DNA from: Thermus filiformis
GTDB lineage: Bacteria > Deinococcota > Deinococci > Deinococcales > Thermaceae
DNA: 64,000 nucleotides
Reading direction: 5' to 3'
Assembly (NCBI RefSeq): GCF_000771745.2
Contig: NZ_JPSL02000036.1
Span: forward strand, 162,691 to 226,690
Made by a program: the position numbers and the translations under genes
Notes under the pieces: model-generated
What the model was told of the DNA's origin: nothing
Database searches by the model: none
Seen by the model: only the letters and a program-made list of their open reading frames with translations
Shown here: piece after piece, positions 1-8,564 of the stretch
Position numbering within the stretch: the first letter of the stretch is position 1
Layout: every line of letters starts with the position of its first letter

Positions 1-798
1 CGGGAGGCCCTCTTCCAGGCCCGGAGGTGGAGGAGCACGGACGCCCTGTTGGAGAAGGCCTTCCTCACCGCGGTGGCCTTCGGCAAGCGGGCCCGGAGCG
101 AGACCCTGATCGGCCAGGGGGCGGTGAGCGTGGCCTACGCGGCGGTGGACCTGGCCCAGGCGGTCTACGGCGACCTCACGGGGCTTTCCGTGGCCGTTTT
201 GGGGGCGGGGGAGATGGCCCAACTCCTCCTGGTCCACCTGAGGGCCCGGGGGGTGGGGCGGGTCCTGGTGGTGAACCGCTCCTTGGAGAAGGCGGAGGAG
301 CTGGCCCGCCGCCACGGGGGGGAGGCCTGGCCCCTGGAGGGGCTCGGCGAGGCCCTGAGGCGGGCGGACATCGTGGTGGCCTCCGCGGGGGGCGGGCTTC
401 TGGTCCGTCCGGAGCAGGTGCCCAAGCGGGAGCGGCCCCTCTTCCTGATTGACATCGCCCTGCCCAGGAACGTCCACCCCGGGGTGGGCCGGCTGCCTTA
501 CGTCTACCTCTACAACCTGGACGACCTCGAGAGGGTGGTCCGGGAGAACCTTAGGCGGCGCCAAAAGGAGGCAGGCCGGGTGGAGGCCCTTTTGGAGGAC
601 CAGGTTTCCGACTTCCTGGAGTGGTACGCGGGCCACCGGGTGCGGGAGGCCATCCGGCGGCTCAAGGAGGAGGTCCTCCTCGAGCTCAAGAAGGAGCTTC
701 CCACCGCCGACCCCCTCACCCTGCACAAGGAGGCGGGGCGCCGGGCGCATCCTAGGATCCTGGAGCTCAAGCGGCGGGCGCTATGGCCCTCGGGCTAG
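1..798 (+). CDS. hemA: Glutamyl-tRNA reductase, C-terminal part (5' end outside window)
   Basis: This enzyme reduces glutamyl-tRNA(Glu) to glutamate-1-semialdehyde with NADPH, the first step of C5 tetrapyrrole synthesis in the cytoplasm. The reading frame is open from base 1, so about 265 of a usual ~390-400 residues are present and the catalytic-cysteine domain is missing. The visible part has the NADPH-binding motif (AVLGAGEMA), the NRSLEKAEELARR segment that follows it, and a helical C-terminal dimerisation region rich in Arg, Lys and Glu. It overlaps the next gene by 16 bp, so the two are translationally coupled. Confidence 0.95.
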   Translation, partial: REALFQARRWRSTDALLEKAFLTAVAFGKRARSETLIGQGAVSVAYAAVDLAQAVYGDLTGLSVAVLGAGEMAQLLLVHLRARGVGRVLVVNRSLEKAEELARRHGGEAWPLEGLGEALRRADIVVASAGGGLLVRPEQVPKRERPLFLIDIALPRNVHPGVGRLPYVYLYNLDDLERVVRENLRRRQKEAGRVEALLEDQVSDFLEWYAGHRVREAIRRLKEEVLLELKKELPTADPLTLHKEAGRRAHPRILELKRRALWPSG

Positions 799-1529
799 CC
801 GTCCTTGGGGTGGTCCTCCTGGCCTTGGGCCTCTTCTGGCCCCGGGCCCTGGCCTGGGGCGGGGCGGCCCTTTTGGCCGCGGGGGGTCTGGAGGCCTACG
901 GGAAGGGCCCCCTCCTGACCCCGGCCCAGCCCGCCCTCCTCCTCTCCGGGCTTTTGGCCCTTCGGGCGGAGACCCTCCTCCTGAGGCCGAGGCTCGCCCC
1001 CTTGCGCCGCTACCTCCTCCTGCTGGCCCTTCTTTTGGCCCTTTTCGCCCTCGAGGCCCTGCCCCACCCGGGGGCGGCCCTCCCCTGGGGGCTGGCCCTC
1101 CTCCACGCGGGGAGCTTCCTGGTGGCCTACCTGGCCCTGGCGGTGGGGGTAGGGGCGGGGGTGCTGTGCGCCCTGCAGGACCTCCGCCTGCGCCGGGCCC
1201 CCTGGGAGGCCCTAAAGGCCCCGCCCCTTTGGAGCCTGAGGCGGCTGGAGCGGGGGTATCTGCGGGTGGGGTATCTGGCGGTGACCTTCGGCCTCGCCAG
1301 CGGCATGGCCTGGGCCTGGGACTTCTTCGGAACCCCCCTGAGCCCCGACCCCAAGGAGGTCTCCGTCCTTTTGGGCTGGCTCCTCCTCACCCTCTACCTC
1401 CTCCTGGAGGAGCGGCTTCGGGGGCGGCCTAGGGCCTTCCTCCTCCTTCTGGCCTACGGCCTTCTCCTCTTCGCCTTCCTGGGGGCGCCCTTCCTGGGCT
1501 CCCGGCACCCCTCGAGGCTGGGCTTCTAA
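783..1529 (+). CDS. HemX/CcsA-type cytochrome c assembly membrane protein
   Basis: This 248-residue protein is almost entirely hydrophobic, with about seven or eight predicted membrane helices. The central segment GVLCALQDLRLRR and the late GMAWAWDFFG segment resemble the heme-handling core of the CcsA/CcmC family. Its position directly after hemA, with a 16-bp overlap, matches the hemA-hemX arrangement of other bacteria, where HemX affects glutamyl-tRNA reductase level. It may work in heme delivery or in control of HemA; the sequence does not decide. The start ATG at 783 lies inside the last codons of hemA. Confidence 0.8.
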   Translation: MALGLAVLGVVLLALGLFWPRALAWGGAALLAAGGLEAYGKGPLLTPAQPALLLSGLLALRAETLLLRPRLAPLRRYLLLLALLLALFALEALPHPGAALPWGLALLHAGSFLVAYLALAVGVGAGVLCALQDLRLRRAPWEALKAPPLWSLRRLERGYLRVGYLAVTFGLASGMAWAWDFFGTPLSPDPKEVSVLLGWLLLTLYLLLEERLRGRPRAFLLLLAYGLLLFAFLGAPFLGSRHPSRLGF

Positions 1530-1545
1530 ATCTGTAAAGCTGAAC

Positions 1546-1574
1546 TTGACAATATATAAGGTTTGGGCTACACT
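1546..1574 (+). promoter_or_regulatory. Consensus housekeeping promoter for the SHOCT/DUF2089 operon
   Basis: A perfect -35 TTGACA (1546-1551) is followed after 17 bp by TACACT (1569-1574). It lies just past the stop of the HemX-like gene and is followed by an AAGGAGG ribosome site and ATG at 1593. This is among the best -35/-10 pairs in the window and supports the downstream start choice. Confidence 0.8.
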
Positions 1575-1592
1575 CCTTTGCAAGGAGGCGCG

Positions 1593-1958
1593 ATGGAGGA
1601 GAAGCGGAAGATCCTGGAGATGGTGCGCGCGGGGGAGATCGGTGTGGAGGAGGCCCTGGAGCTGCTTCAAGCCCTGGAGGGGCCTGGGCCTCGGCCCTCC
1701 GAGGGGCTTTTGCGGGTCCACGTGGACGCCCGGGACGGGGGGAAGCCGGTGAGGATCCGGGTCAACCTGCCCCTGGCCTTGGCGGACCTTTTGGAGGCTT
1801 TTCTCCCGGAGGAGGCCAAGGCCACCCTGAGGGGGAAGCAGGTGAACCTGCGGGAGGTCCTGGCCCTCGCCAGGGAGGGTGCCAAGGGGAGGCTGGTGGA
1901 GGTGCAGGCCGAGGACCCCGAGGATGGGCCCGTCCACATCCTGGTGGAGGTGGCGTGA
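1593..1958 (+). CDS. SHOCT-like domain protein
   Basis: This 121-residue soluble protein begins with a short helical module (EEKRKILEMVRAGEIGVEEALELL) of the SHOCT-like/YvlB N-terminal kind. That module is often found in regulators of envelope stress and tends to mediate oligomerisation. The rest is a beta-rich segment (LRVHVDARDGGKPVRIRVNLP) of unknown role. The start at 1593 is preferred over an earlier in-frame codon at 1563 because AAGGAGG lies 5-7 nt upstream and a strong promoter ends at 1574. It overlaps the next gene by GTGA, so the three genes form one operon. Confidence 0.7.
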   Translation: MEEKRKILEMVRAGEIGVEEALELLQALEGPGPRPSEGLLRVHVDARDGGKPVRIRVNLPLALADLLEAFLPEEAKATLRGKQVNLREVLALAREGAKGRLVEVQAEDPEDGPVHILVEVA

Positions 1959-2233
1959 CACCAACCCATCCAGGCCCCGCGCCGGGATTGAGGCCTCCCC
2001 TCCGCCCCCGGGTCCTGTACCTCGAGGTCCGGGGGCCTTGGCCCTTCCCCCTCTACCTGCTCCTGCCCCTCTTCCTTTGGGAGTGGGCGCTCCTTTTGGC
2101 CCTCTTCGTCCTCCGGTTCCGCCGGCGCTTTTCCGTGCCCTGGCGGGCGGTCTTCGCCCTGAGGGGCCTTCCCCCCACCCCCCTTTGGGAGGTGGAGGTG
2201 GACGGGGTCAGGGTGCGCGGGGGGGTGTGGTGA
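1955..2233 (+). CDS. Small membrane protein of unknown function
   Basis: This 92-residue protein has one strong hydrophobic stretch near residues 31-52 (FPLYLLLPLFLWEWALLLAL), then a basic RFRRRFSVPWR segment. It is probably a single-pass or hairpin membrane protein. The GTG start overlaps the stop of the SHOCT-like gene and its TGA overlaps the next ATG, so it is translationally coupled on both sides. Its first 10 codons fall on a copy of the dispersed repeat also seen at 13,014-13,040 and 15,221-15,247. No family was recognised. Confidence 0.6.
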   Translation: MTPTHPGPAPGLRPPLRPRVLYLEVRGPWPFPLYLLLPLFLWEWALLLALFVLRFRRRFSVPWRAVFALRGLPPTPLWEVEVDGVRVRGGVW

Positions 2234-2601
2234 TGCGGCCCGTTCCCGTGCGCTGCCCGGCCTGCGAGGAGCCCCTGGCGGTGAAGGCCCTCTTCTGCCC
2301 CGCCTGCGGCACCGAGGTGGTGGGCCGCTTCGCCCTGAACGAGTTCGCCCTCCTTCCCAAGGAGCACCTGGACTTCCTCCGGCTCTTCGTAAGGGCTCGA
2401 GGAAACCTCAAGGAGGTGGAGCGCCTCCTCGGGGTCTCCTACCCCACGGTGCGGGCCCGCCTCGAGGCCCTCCTCAAGGCTCTGGGCTACGAGGCGGAGG
2501 CCCGGGAGAAGGAGGACCGCCTGGAGGTGCTGGAGGCCCTGCGCCGGGGGGAGATCACGCTGGAGGAGGCGGCGGCGCGCTTGCGGGAAGGGAAAGGGTG
2601 A
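2233..2601 (+). CDS. DUF2089 family zinc-ribbon DNA-binding-like protein
   Basis: This 122-residue protein has an N-terminal zinc ribbon with two CPAC motifs (CPACEEPLAVKALFCPACG). A helix-turn-helix-like region follows (NLKEVERLLGVSYPTVRARLEALL, about residues 58-81), then a SHOCT-like helical tail (ALRRGEITLEEAAARLREG). This is the DUF2089 architecture and suggests a transcription regulator. The tail resembles the N-terminal module of the first gene in this operon, so the two proteins may interact (inference). The 3' end overlaps the convergent histidine kinase gene by 47 bp. Confidence 0.75.
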   Translation: MRPVPVRCPACEEPLAVKALFCPACGTEVVGRFALNEFALLPKEHLDFLRLFVRARGNLKEVERLLGVSYPTVRARLEALLKALGYEAEAREKEDRLEVLEALRRGEITLEEAAARLREGKG

Positions 2602-3958
2602 AGGTGGTCCCCCGGCCCGGCTCGCTTTCCACCCAGACCTCCCCCCCGTGGGCCTCGAGGATGGCCTTGACGATGGCCAGGCCCAAACCCGAGCCGCCCC
2701 GCTCCCGGTCCCGGGCCCGGTCCACCCGGTAGAAGCGCTCAAAAATGTGGGGGAGGTGCTCCTTGGGGATGCCCTCCCCGTCGTCCTCCACCTGGAGGAT
2801 CACCCGCTTTTCCACCCCCCGCCCCCTTAGGACCACCCGGCGGGCCTTGGCCTTGAGGCTGTTGGCGACCAGGTTGGCTAGCACCTGGTGGAGCCGGTCG
2901 GGGTCCCCCAGGACGAAGAGGTCGTCCGCCACCTCAAGGGCGATCTCGCTCCCCTGGCGGCTGAACTCCTCCTTCACCTCCTCAAAGAGGCTCCTCACGT
3001 GGACGGGGACGGGCTCCACCTTCCAGGTTCCGCTCTTGGAAAGCTCCAGGAGGTCCTCCACCAGCTTGCGCATCCTTTCCGCCTCCCGCTGGATGACCTC
3101 GAGGCTCTCCTTCTGCGCCTCGGTCACCGGGGTGCGCCGTAAGAGGTAGCCCACATGGCCCAATATGGCGGTGATGGGGGTCCTGAGCTCGTGGGAGGCG
3201 TCCTGCAGGAAGCGGGCCTGGGCCTCAAAGGCCTCCCGCATCCTCCGCATCATGGCGTTCAGGGCCCGGACCAGGGCGTAAACCTCGTCCCGGTTCGGAG
3301 GCTCGGGGAGCTCCTCGGGCCGGGCCTCTATGGCGCCCGCCTTCCGGGCCACCCACTCCAGGGGCTCCAGCGCCTCCCGGACGAGCCGCCGGGCCAAAAG
3401 GGCCGAAAGGAGGAGGACGAGTAGGGCAGTGGCGGCGTAGATGCGGGTGAACTGGCTTAAGGTGGCCTCCAGGGGCTCGGTGGGCTTCCCCACCAAAAGG
3501 GCCCCGTCCCACTCCGTCTGGCCCAGGTTCACCCTCACCTTCCGCGCCAGGACCAGGAGGCGCAAGGGGCTTCCCTCCCGGGGCAGGGCCACCTCCGCCC
3601 AGACCTCCCCCTTTTTGAGCAGGGCGGCGTAGTCCCCCTGGGAGAGGACCAGGCGGTGGCTTCCTAGGGCCGGGCTCTTCTGGACGCTGATCCCCCCCTC
3701 CTTGGCCAGGAAGGCCGGGTCGGCCTCGGTGAGGAGCTGGACCTCCGCGTACAGGGTGGAGGGGAGGCCCACGGAGAGGAGCTCGCCGCCCCCGGCGTTC
3801 AGAAGCCGCACCACCTGGGCGCTGGCCTGGGCCAGCTCCTCCCGCAGGCTCCGGTAGAGGAACTCCTTCAAAAGCTCGTGGACCACCCCCCCCAGGATGA
3901 GCAAGGAGGCGGCCAAAAGCAGGGTGACCAGGAGGGTGATGCGGGTCCTGAGGGTCAC
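2555..3958 (-). CDS. Membrane sensor histidine kinase
   Basis: This is the 467-residue sensor of a two-component system. It has a transmembrane helix near residues 7-28, a periplasmic sensing region of about 140 residues, a second helix near 172-190, and a HAMP linker. The phospho-acceptor box is ASHELRTP, followed by the N box (NLVANSLKAK), the G1 box (DDGEGIP) and the G2 box (GGSGLGLAIVK). It starts with GTG immediately after the response regulator stop, so the pair is co-transcribed. The signal sensed is unknown. The 3' end overlaps the convergent DUF2089 gene. Confidence 0.93.
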   Translation of the reverse strand: MTLRTRITLLVTLLLAASLLILGGVVHELLKEFLYRSLREELAQASAQVVRLLNAGGGELLSVGLPSTLYAEVQLLTEADPAFLAKEGGISVQKSPALGSHRLVLSQGDYAALLKKGEVWAEVALPREGSPLRLLVLARKVRVNLGQTEWDGALLVGKPTEPLEATLSQFTRIYAATALLVLLLSALLARRLVREALEPLEWVARKAGAIEARPEELPEPPNRDEVYALVRALNAMMRRMREAFEAQARFLQDASHELRTPITAILGHVGYLLRRTPVTEAQKESLEVIQREAERMRKLVEDLLELSKSGTWKVEPVPVHVRSLFEEVKEEFSRQGSEIALEVADDLFVLGDPDRLHQVLANLVANSLKAKARRVVLRGRGVEKRVILQVEDDGEGIPKEHLPHIFERFYRVDRARDRERGGSGLGLAIVKAILEAHGGEVWVESEPGRGTTFTLSLPASAPPPPPA

Positions 3959-4633
3959 CTAGTCTTCCCGCAGGACGTACCCCACCCCCCGGACGGTGTG
4001 GATGAGGCGGCGCTCCCCTTGGCCCTCGAGCTTCTTGCGCAGGTAGCCGATGTACACGTCCACCACGTTGCTCCCCCCCTGGTAGCCGGGCCAGACCTTC
4101 TCCTCGATCTCGTACCGGGTGAAGACCTTGCCCGGGCTCTTAGCCAGAAGCTCCAGGAGCTCAAACTCCTTGTTGGACAGCTCAATCCGCCGCCCGGCCC
4201 GGAAGACCTCCCGGCCCTCGAGGTTGATGATCAGGTCCGCCACCCGGATCTCCCCGGTGATGGCGGGGCTCACCCGGCGCAGGTGGGCCCGGATGCGGGC
4301 CAGGAGCTCCTCTATGGAAAAGGGCTTGACCAGGTAGTCGTCCGCCCCCGCGTCCAGGCCCTGCACCTTGTCCTCCACCCGGTCCTTGGCCGTGAGCATG
4401 ACGATGGGGACGTTGGAGGTCTTGCGGATGCGCTTGGCCACCTCTATCCCGTCCATGACGGGGAGCATCAGGTCCAGGATGACCAGGTTGGGGTTCGTCT
4501 CCCGGAAGCGGGAAAGCCCGGTGATCCCGTCGTGGGCCACCTCGGTGCGGTAGCCTTCCGCTTGGAGCTCGAGCTCTATGAAGCGGGCGATGTCCTTCTC
4601 GTCCTCAATGATGAGGATCAGAGGGGGTTCCAT
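3959..4633 (-). CDS. OmpR/PhoB-family response regulator
   Basis: This 224-residue regulator has a receiver domain with acidic pocket residues (EDEKD), the phospho-acceptor Asp in [13 protein letters not shown], the conserved Thr in VMLTAKD and the Lys in YLVKPFS. A winged-helix DNA-binding domain follows ([20 protein letters not shown] and [11 protein letters not shown]). It is the first gene of a two-gene operon with the histidine kinase. A TACACT -10 box lies 8 nt before the ATG, and a perfect 24-bp palindrome lies just upstream, a likely autoregulatory site. Confidence 0.95.
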   Translation of the reverse strand: MEPPLILIIEDEKDIARFIELELQAEGYRTEVAHDGITGLSRFRETNPNLVILDLMLPVMDGIEVAKRIRKTSNVPIVMLTAKDRVEDKVQGLDAGADDYLVKPFSIEELLARIRAHLRRVSPAITGEIRVADLIINLEGREVFRAGRRIELSNKEFELLELLAKSPGKVFTRYEIEEKVWPGYQGGSNVVDVYIGYLRKKLEGQGERRLIHTVRGVGYVLRED

Positions 4634-4641
4634 ACCCCCCA

Positions 4642-4672
4642 GTGTAGCTCACTTTCTCATGAGAAAGTGAGG
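4642..4672 (-). promoter_or_regulatory. Perfect 24-bp palindrome and -10 box upstream of the response regulator
   Basis: On the minus strand a -10 box TACACT (4647-4642) is 8 nt from the ATG at 4633. A perfect 24-bp dyad spans 4649-4672, with half-site CTCACTTTCTCA. It covers the zone where the -35 should be and no good -35 hexamer is visible. This is the layout of an activator or repressor site. There is no T-run, so a terminator is less likely. Confidence 0.6.
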
Positions 4673-4691
4673 GGTCCGCCGCCGGGCGGCG

Positions 4692-5309
4692 TTAAGAGAG
4701 GGTGTAGGCCCGGGCCACGCCCAGGTACATGAAGAAGCTCCCCAGGAGGACGAAGAGGTGCCAAAGCCCGTGGAAGCCTACCTTCTCCGGCCAGGGGTCG
4801 GGCCGCCTGCGGGCGTAGACCAGGGCCCCCAGGGAGTAGGTGGCCCCGCCCAGAAGCAGGAGGAGGAGGGCCACCCGGTCCAGGCGCAGAAAGGGGAGGA
4901 GAAAGACGGCGAGCCACCCCAGGCCCAGGTAGCTCAGGGTGTAGAGCCAGCGGGGGGCCTTCAGGAAGAAGACCCGGAACCCCACCCCCAAAAGGGCCAG
5001 GGTCCAGATCAGAAGGAGGGCCGGGCCCCGGTAGGCCTCGGGGAGGGCGGTGAGGAGAAGGGGGGTGTAGGTTCCGGCGATGAAGAGGAAGATGGCCGCG
5101 TGGTCCAGCCGCCTCAGGAGGCCCAGGCCCAGGTGGAGGGCGTGGTAGAGGGCGCTCGTCCCGTACATCAGGGCCATGCTCAGGCCGAAGACCCAGGCCC
5201 CCGCCCGCTCCGGGGGGGTCTCGGCCAGGCGGAGGAGGAAGAGGGTTCCGAGGAGGGCCAGCCCTACTCCCAGGGCGTGGCTCAGGGCGTTGAAGGGCTC
5301 GCGCAGCAC
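4692..5309 (-). CDS. Hemolysin III / PAQR-family membrane protein
   Basis: This 205-residue protein has about seven predicted membrane helices. It carries the conserved polar motifs of the hemolysin III/PAQR superfamily: NALSHALG near the N-terminus, SALYHALHLG, RLDHAAIFLFIAGTYTP, and a C-terminal GLWHLFVLLG. The Ser/Asp/His residues in these motifs form a metal site in PAQR structures. Cell-lysing activity is not implied; bacterial members have been linked to membrane lipid homeostasis. It starts with GTG 4 nt after the ppsA stop and is the last gene of the EF-G2 operon. Confidence 0.85.
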   Translation of the reverse strand: MLREPFNALSHALGVGLALLGTLFLLRLAETPPERAGAWVFGLSMALMYGTSALYHALHLGLGLLRRLDHAAIFLFIAGTYTPLLLTALPEAYRGPALLLIWTLALLGVGFRVFFLKAPRWLYTLSYLGLGWLAVFLLPFLRLDRVALLLLLLGGATYSLGALVYARRRPDPWPEKVGFHGLWHLFVLLGSFFMYLGVARAYTLS

Positions 5310-5313
5310 CCCT

Positions 5314-7683
5314 TCAGTCTACCTGGGCCTCGGCCTGGGCCACGTGCCGCACCGTGCGCAGGAGGGCGTCCGGGTTCAGGCTCAAGGAGTCAATCCCCTC
5401 CCGGACCAAGAAGGCGGCGAACTCCGGGTAGTCCGAGGGGGCCTGGCCGCAGATGCCCACCGGCCGACCCTTGGCGTGGGCCTTCTGGATGAGGAGGGCG
5501 CAGAGGGCCTTCACCGTCTCCCGCCGCTCGTCAAAGAGGGGGGCCACCCTCTCCGAGTCCCGGTCCAGGCCCAAGGCGAGCTGGGTGAGGTCGTTGCTCC
5601 CGATGGAGAAGCCGTCAAAGAGCTCCGCGAAGGCCTCGGCCTCGAGGACGTTGGAGGGGATTTCCGCCATCACGTAGACCTGGAGCCCCTCCTTCCGGTC
5701 CAGCCCCCCCTCGGCCATGACCTCCAGCACCTTTTGGCCCTCCTCCGGGGTGCGGCAGAAGGGGACCATCACGTGGAGGTTCTTAAGGCCCATCTCCTCC
5801 CGCACCTTCCTCACCGCCGCCACCTCCAGGAGGAAGCCCTCCTTGTAGTCCGGGTGGTAGTACCGGCTCGCCCCCCGCCAGCCCAGCATGGGGTTCTCCT
5901 CCTTGGGCTCAAACAGGTGCCCGCCCACCAGCCGGGCGTACTCGTTGGTCTTGAAGTCGGAAAAGCGCAGCAAGACGGGCCGGGGGTGGAAGGCGGCGGC
6001 GATCAGGGCGATCCCCTGGGCCAGGGTGTCCACGAAGTAGGCCCGCTTGTCGCTATAGCCTTCGGTGAGCTCGTCCACCTGCCGCCGGACCTCCTGGGGC
6101 AGGGCCTCGTACCGGGTGAGGGCCAGGGGGTGGACCCGGACGTGGCTCGCGAAGATGAACTCCATCCGGGCGAGCCCCACCCCGTCCACGGGGAGCCGGC
6201 CCAGCTTCAGGGCCTCCTCGGGGTTCCCCACGTTGAGGAGGATCCGGGTCCGGGTCCGGGGCAGGGCCTCGGGGGAGACCTCCTCCACCTCAAAGGCGAG
6301 GGCGCCCCGGTAGACCCGGCCCACCTCCCCCTCCGCGCAGGAGACGGTCACCTCCTCCCCCTCAGGGACCCTCCGGGTGGCCCCCGCCGCCCCCACCACC
6401 GCCGGAACCCCGATCTCCCGGGCCACGATGGCCGCGTGGGAGGTGCGCCCGCCCCTCTCGGTGACGATGGCGGCCGCCTTTTTCATGATGGGCTCCCAGT
6501 CGGGGTTGGTGGTCTCGGTGACCAGGACCTCTCCCGGCTGGAACCGGTCCATCTCCTTGGGGTCCCGCAGGACCCGGGCCCGGCCCACGGCCACCCCTTC
6601 GCCCACCGCCAGCCCCTCGGCCAGGACCTCCCCCTTTTGCTGGAGGCGGTAGACCCGCAGGACGGGGGCCTTTTGCGAGTGGACGGTCTCGGGCCGGGCC
6701 TGGACGATGAAGAGCTCCCCCGTGGGCCCGTCCTTGGCCCACTCAATGTCCATGGGGGTTTCCGCCCCCCGGGCCTCGCTGTAGTGCTTCTCTATGAGGA
6801 GGGCCCAGTCGGCGAGCCGCAGGACCTCTGGGTCCGAGAGGGCGAAGCGGCCTCGCAGGTAGGGCGGGGTGGGGCGGTTTTTCAGCCGCCCGTCCAGCCG
6901 GTCGTAGACCAGGGTGAGCTCCTTGGGCCCCAGGGTCTTGTAGACCAGGGCCCGGGTCTCCTTGTGCACGTAGTACTGGTCCGGCCCCACCCGCCCCTGG
7001 ACGATGTTCTCCCCCAGGCCGTAGATGGCGGTCAGGTAGACCACCCCCCGGTGGCCGGAGTCGGGGTCCAGGGTGAAGACGACCCCGCTCGCCCCCTCGT
7101 CGGCCCGGACCATGCGCTGGACCCCCACGGAGAGGGCCACCTTCAGGTGGTCAAACCCCAGCCGGGCCCGGTAGCTGATGGCCCGGGCGGTGAAGAGGCT
7201 GGCCATGGCCCGCCGGACGTAGAAGAGGAGCTCCTCCTCCCCTTGGACGTAGAGGTAGCTCTCCTGCTGGCCGGCGAAGCTGGCGGTGGGGAGGTCCTCC
7301 AAGGTGGCGCTGGAGCGGACGGCCACCGGCAGGTCCGCCTCGCCCGCCCTCTCCGAGAGGGCGTGGTAGGCGGCGCGGATCTCCTCCTCCAGCTCCTTGG
7401 GGTAGACCCCCTTCAGGAAGAGGTTCCTTAGGCGGCGGCTTTTCCGCTGGAGGGCCTTGGGGTCCTCCGGGTCCAGGTCCTTAAGCTCCTGCCGGATGGC
7501 CTCCTCGAGGCCGTTTTCCCGCAGGAAGGCCCGGTAGCCCTCCGCCGTCACCGCGAACCCCTCGGGGACGCGCACCCCCAGGGGGGAGAGAGCGCGGATC
7601 ATCTCTCCCAAGGAGGCGTTCTTCCCCCCCACCAGGGCCAGGTCCTCCAGGCCGACCTCCTCAAAGAACCGGACGTACCTCAC
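5314..7683 (-). CDS. ppsA: Phosphoenolpyruvate synthase
   Basis: This 789-residue enzyme makes PEP, AMP and phosphate from pyruvate, ATP and water for gluconeogenesis. The N-terminal ATP-grasp domain begins with the typical LVGGKNASLGEM. The swivelling phosphohistidine domain carries the catalytic His in GGRTSHAAIVARE. The C-terminal TIM-barrel domain ends with GICGQAPSDYPEF, containing the catalytic Cys. The length fits the family. The GTG start overlaps the moxR stop by GTGA, placing it in the operon EF-G2, moxR, ppsA, hemolysin III. Confidence 0.96.
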   Translation of the reverse strand: MRYVRFFEEVGLEDLALVGGKNASLGEMIRALSPLGVRVPEGFAVTAEGYRAFLRENGLEEAIRQELKDLDPEDPKALQRKSRRLRNLFLKGVYPKELEEEIRAAYHALSERAGEADLPVAVRSSATLEDLPTASFAGQQESYLYVQGEEELLFYVRRAMASLFTARAISYRARLGFDHLKVALSVGVQRMVRADEGASGVVFTLDPDSGHRGVVYLTAIYGLGENIVQGRVGPDQYYVHKETRALVYKTLGPKELTLVYDRLDGRLKNRPTPPYLRGRFALSDPEVLRLADWALLIEKHYSEARGAETPMDIEWAKDGPTGELFIVQARPETVHSQKAPVLRVYRLQQKGEVLAEGLAVGEGVAVGRARVLRDPKEMDRFQPGEVLVTETTNPDWEPIMKKAAAIVTERGGRTSHAAIVAREIGVPAVVGAAGATRRVPEGEEVTVSCAEGEVGRVYRGALAFEVEEVSPEALPRTRTRILLNVGNPEEALKLGRLPVDGVGLARMEFIFASHVRVHPLALTRYEALPQEVRRQVDELTEGYSDKRAYFVDTLAQGIALIAAAFHPRPVLLRFSDFKTNEYARLVGGHLFEPKEENPMLGWRGASRYYHPDYKEGFLLEVAAVRKVREEMGLKNLHVMVPFCRTPEEGQKVLEVMAEGGLDRKEGLQVYVMAEIPSNVLEAEAFAELFDGFSIGSNDLTQLALGLDRDSERVAPLFDERRETVKALCALLIQKAHAKGRPVGICGQAPSDYPEFAAFLVREGIDSLSLNPDALLRTVRHVAQAEAQVD

Positions 7684-8564
7684 GGCACCCCTCCTTTCCT
7701 TAAGGCCTCCCGCACCACCTCCTCCGGCCGCGCTCCCTCGTAGAGGGCCTCCTCCGTGAGGAAGAGGCGATGGGGGAGGGCGAGGAAGGCGGCGTCCTTG
7801 AGCTCCTGCCAGTCCACGAAGGGCTTCTCCCTCAGGTAGGCCAGGGACCGGGCCAGGGCCAGCCAGCGCTTGGCCCCCCGGGGGGAGAGGCCCGCCCGGA
7901 GGCGGGGGTCCTCCTGGGTGAGGAGGGCCACGTTCACCACCGCCTCGAGGGCCTTCTCCGAGACCCGCACCGCCCGGGCCGCCTCCTGGTGGGCCGGAAG
8001 GTCCAGGCCCAAAGGCTCGGGGAGGCGGGGCTCCTCGGTGAGGATGCGCCGCCAGAAGGGGGCGGGCGGGGGCCGGACCCGGATCAGGCTGGTGAACCGG
8101 TCCAGCTGGGCCTCGGGCAGGGGGTAGGTCCCCTCCAGCTCCAGGGGGTTCTGGGTGGCCAGGACCAGGAAGGGCTCGGGCAAAGGGTGGCGCACCCCGC
8201 CCACGGTCACCGCCCGCTCCTCCATGGCCTCGAGGAGGGCGGACTGGACCTTGGGCGGGGCCCGGTTCACCTCGTCCGCCAGGACCACCTGGGCGAACAG
8301 AGGGCCCGGGACGAACGCAAACTGCCCCTCCCGGAAGACCTCGCTCCCCGTGAGGTCCTGGGGCAGGAGGTCCGGGGTGAACTGGATGCGCTTGAAGCTG
8401 AGGCCGCTGGCCCGGGCGAAGGCCAGGGCCAAAAGGGTCTTCCCCAGCCCCGGCGTCCCCTCCAAAAGGGCGTGCCCCCCGGCCAGGGCGGTGGCCAGGA
8501 GGGCCTCCACCACCTTTTCCTGGCCGAAGAGGGCCCCCTCCAGGGCCTCCTTAAGCGCCTTCAC
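7680..8564 (-). CDS. MoxR-family AAA+ ATPase
   Basis: This 294-residue ATPase has Walker A GTPGLGKT (about residues 36-43), Walker B VVLADEVNRAPP, the sensor segment LATQNP and the MoxR-specific C-terminal helical lid (SPRGAKRWLALAR). MoxR proteins act as chaperones that assemble or activate partners, usually VWA-domain proteins encoded next door. Here no VWA gene is adjacent; it sits between EF-G2 and ppsA with overlaps at both ends. Its client is therefore not evident from context. Confidence 0.92.
   Translation of the reverse strand: MKALKEALEGALFGQEKVVEALLATALAGGHALLEGTPGLGKTLLALAFARASGLSFKRIQFTPDLLPQDLTGSEVFREGQFAFVPGPLFAQVVLADEVNRAPPKVQSALLEAMEERAVTVGGVRHPLPEPFLVLATQNPLELEGTYPLPEAQLDRFTSLIRVRPPPAPFWRRILTEEPRLPEPLGLDLPAHQEAARAVRVSEKALEAVVNVALLTQEDPRLRAGLSPRGAKRWLALARSLAYLREKPFVDWQELKDAAFLALPHRLFLTEEALYEGARPEEVVREALRKGGVP

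Noticed and set aside
5176..7431. 751-codon open frame on the plus strand opposite ppsA
   Set aside because: It is an antisense frame of the PEP synthase gene, a common effect of high GC content. It shows no recognisable domain.
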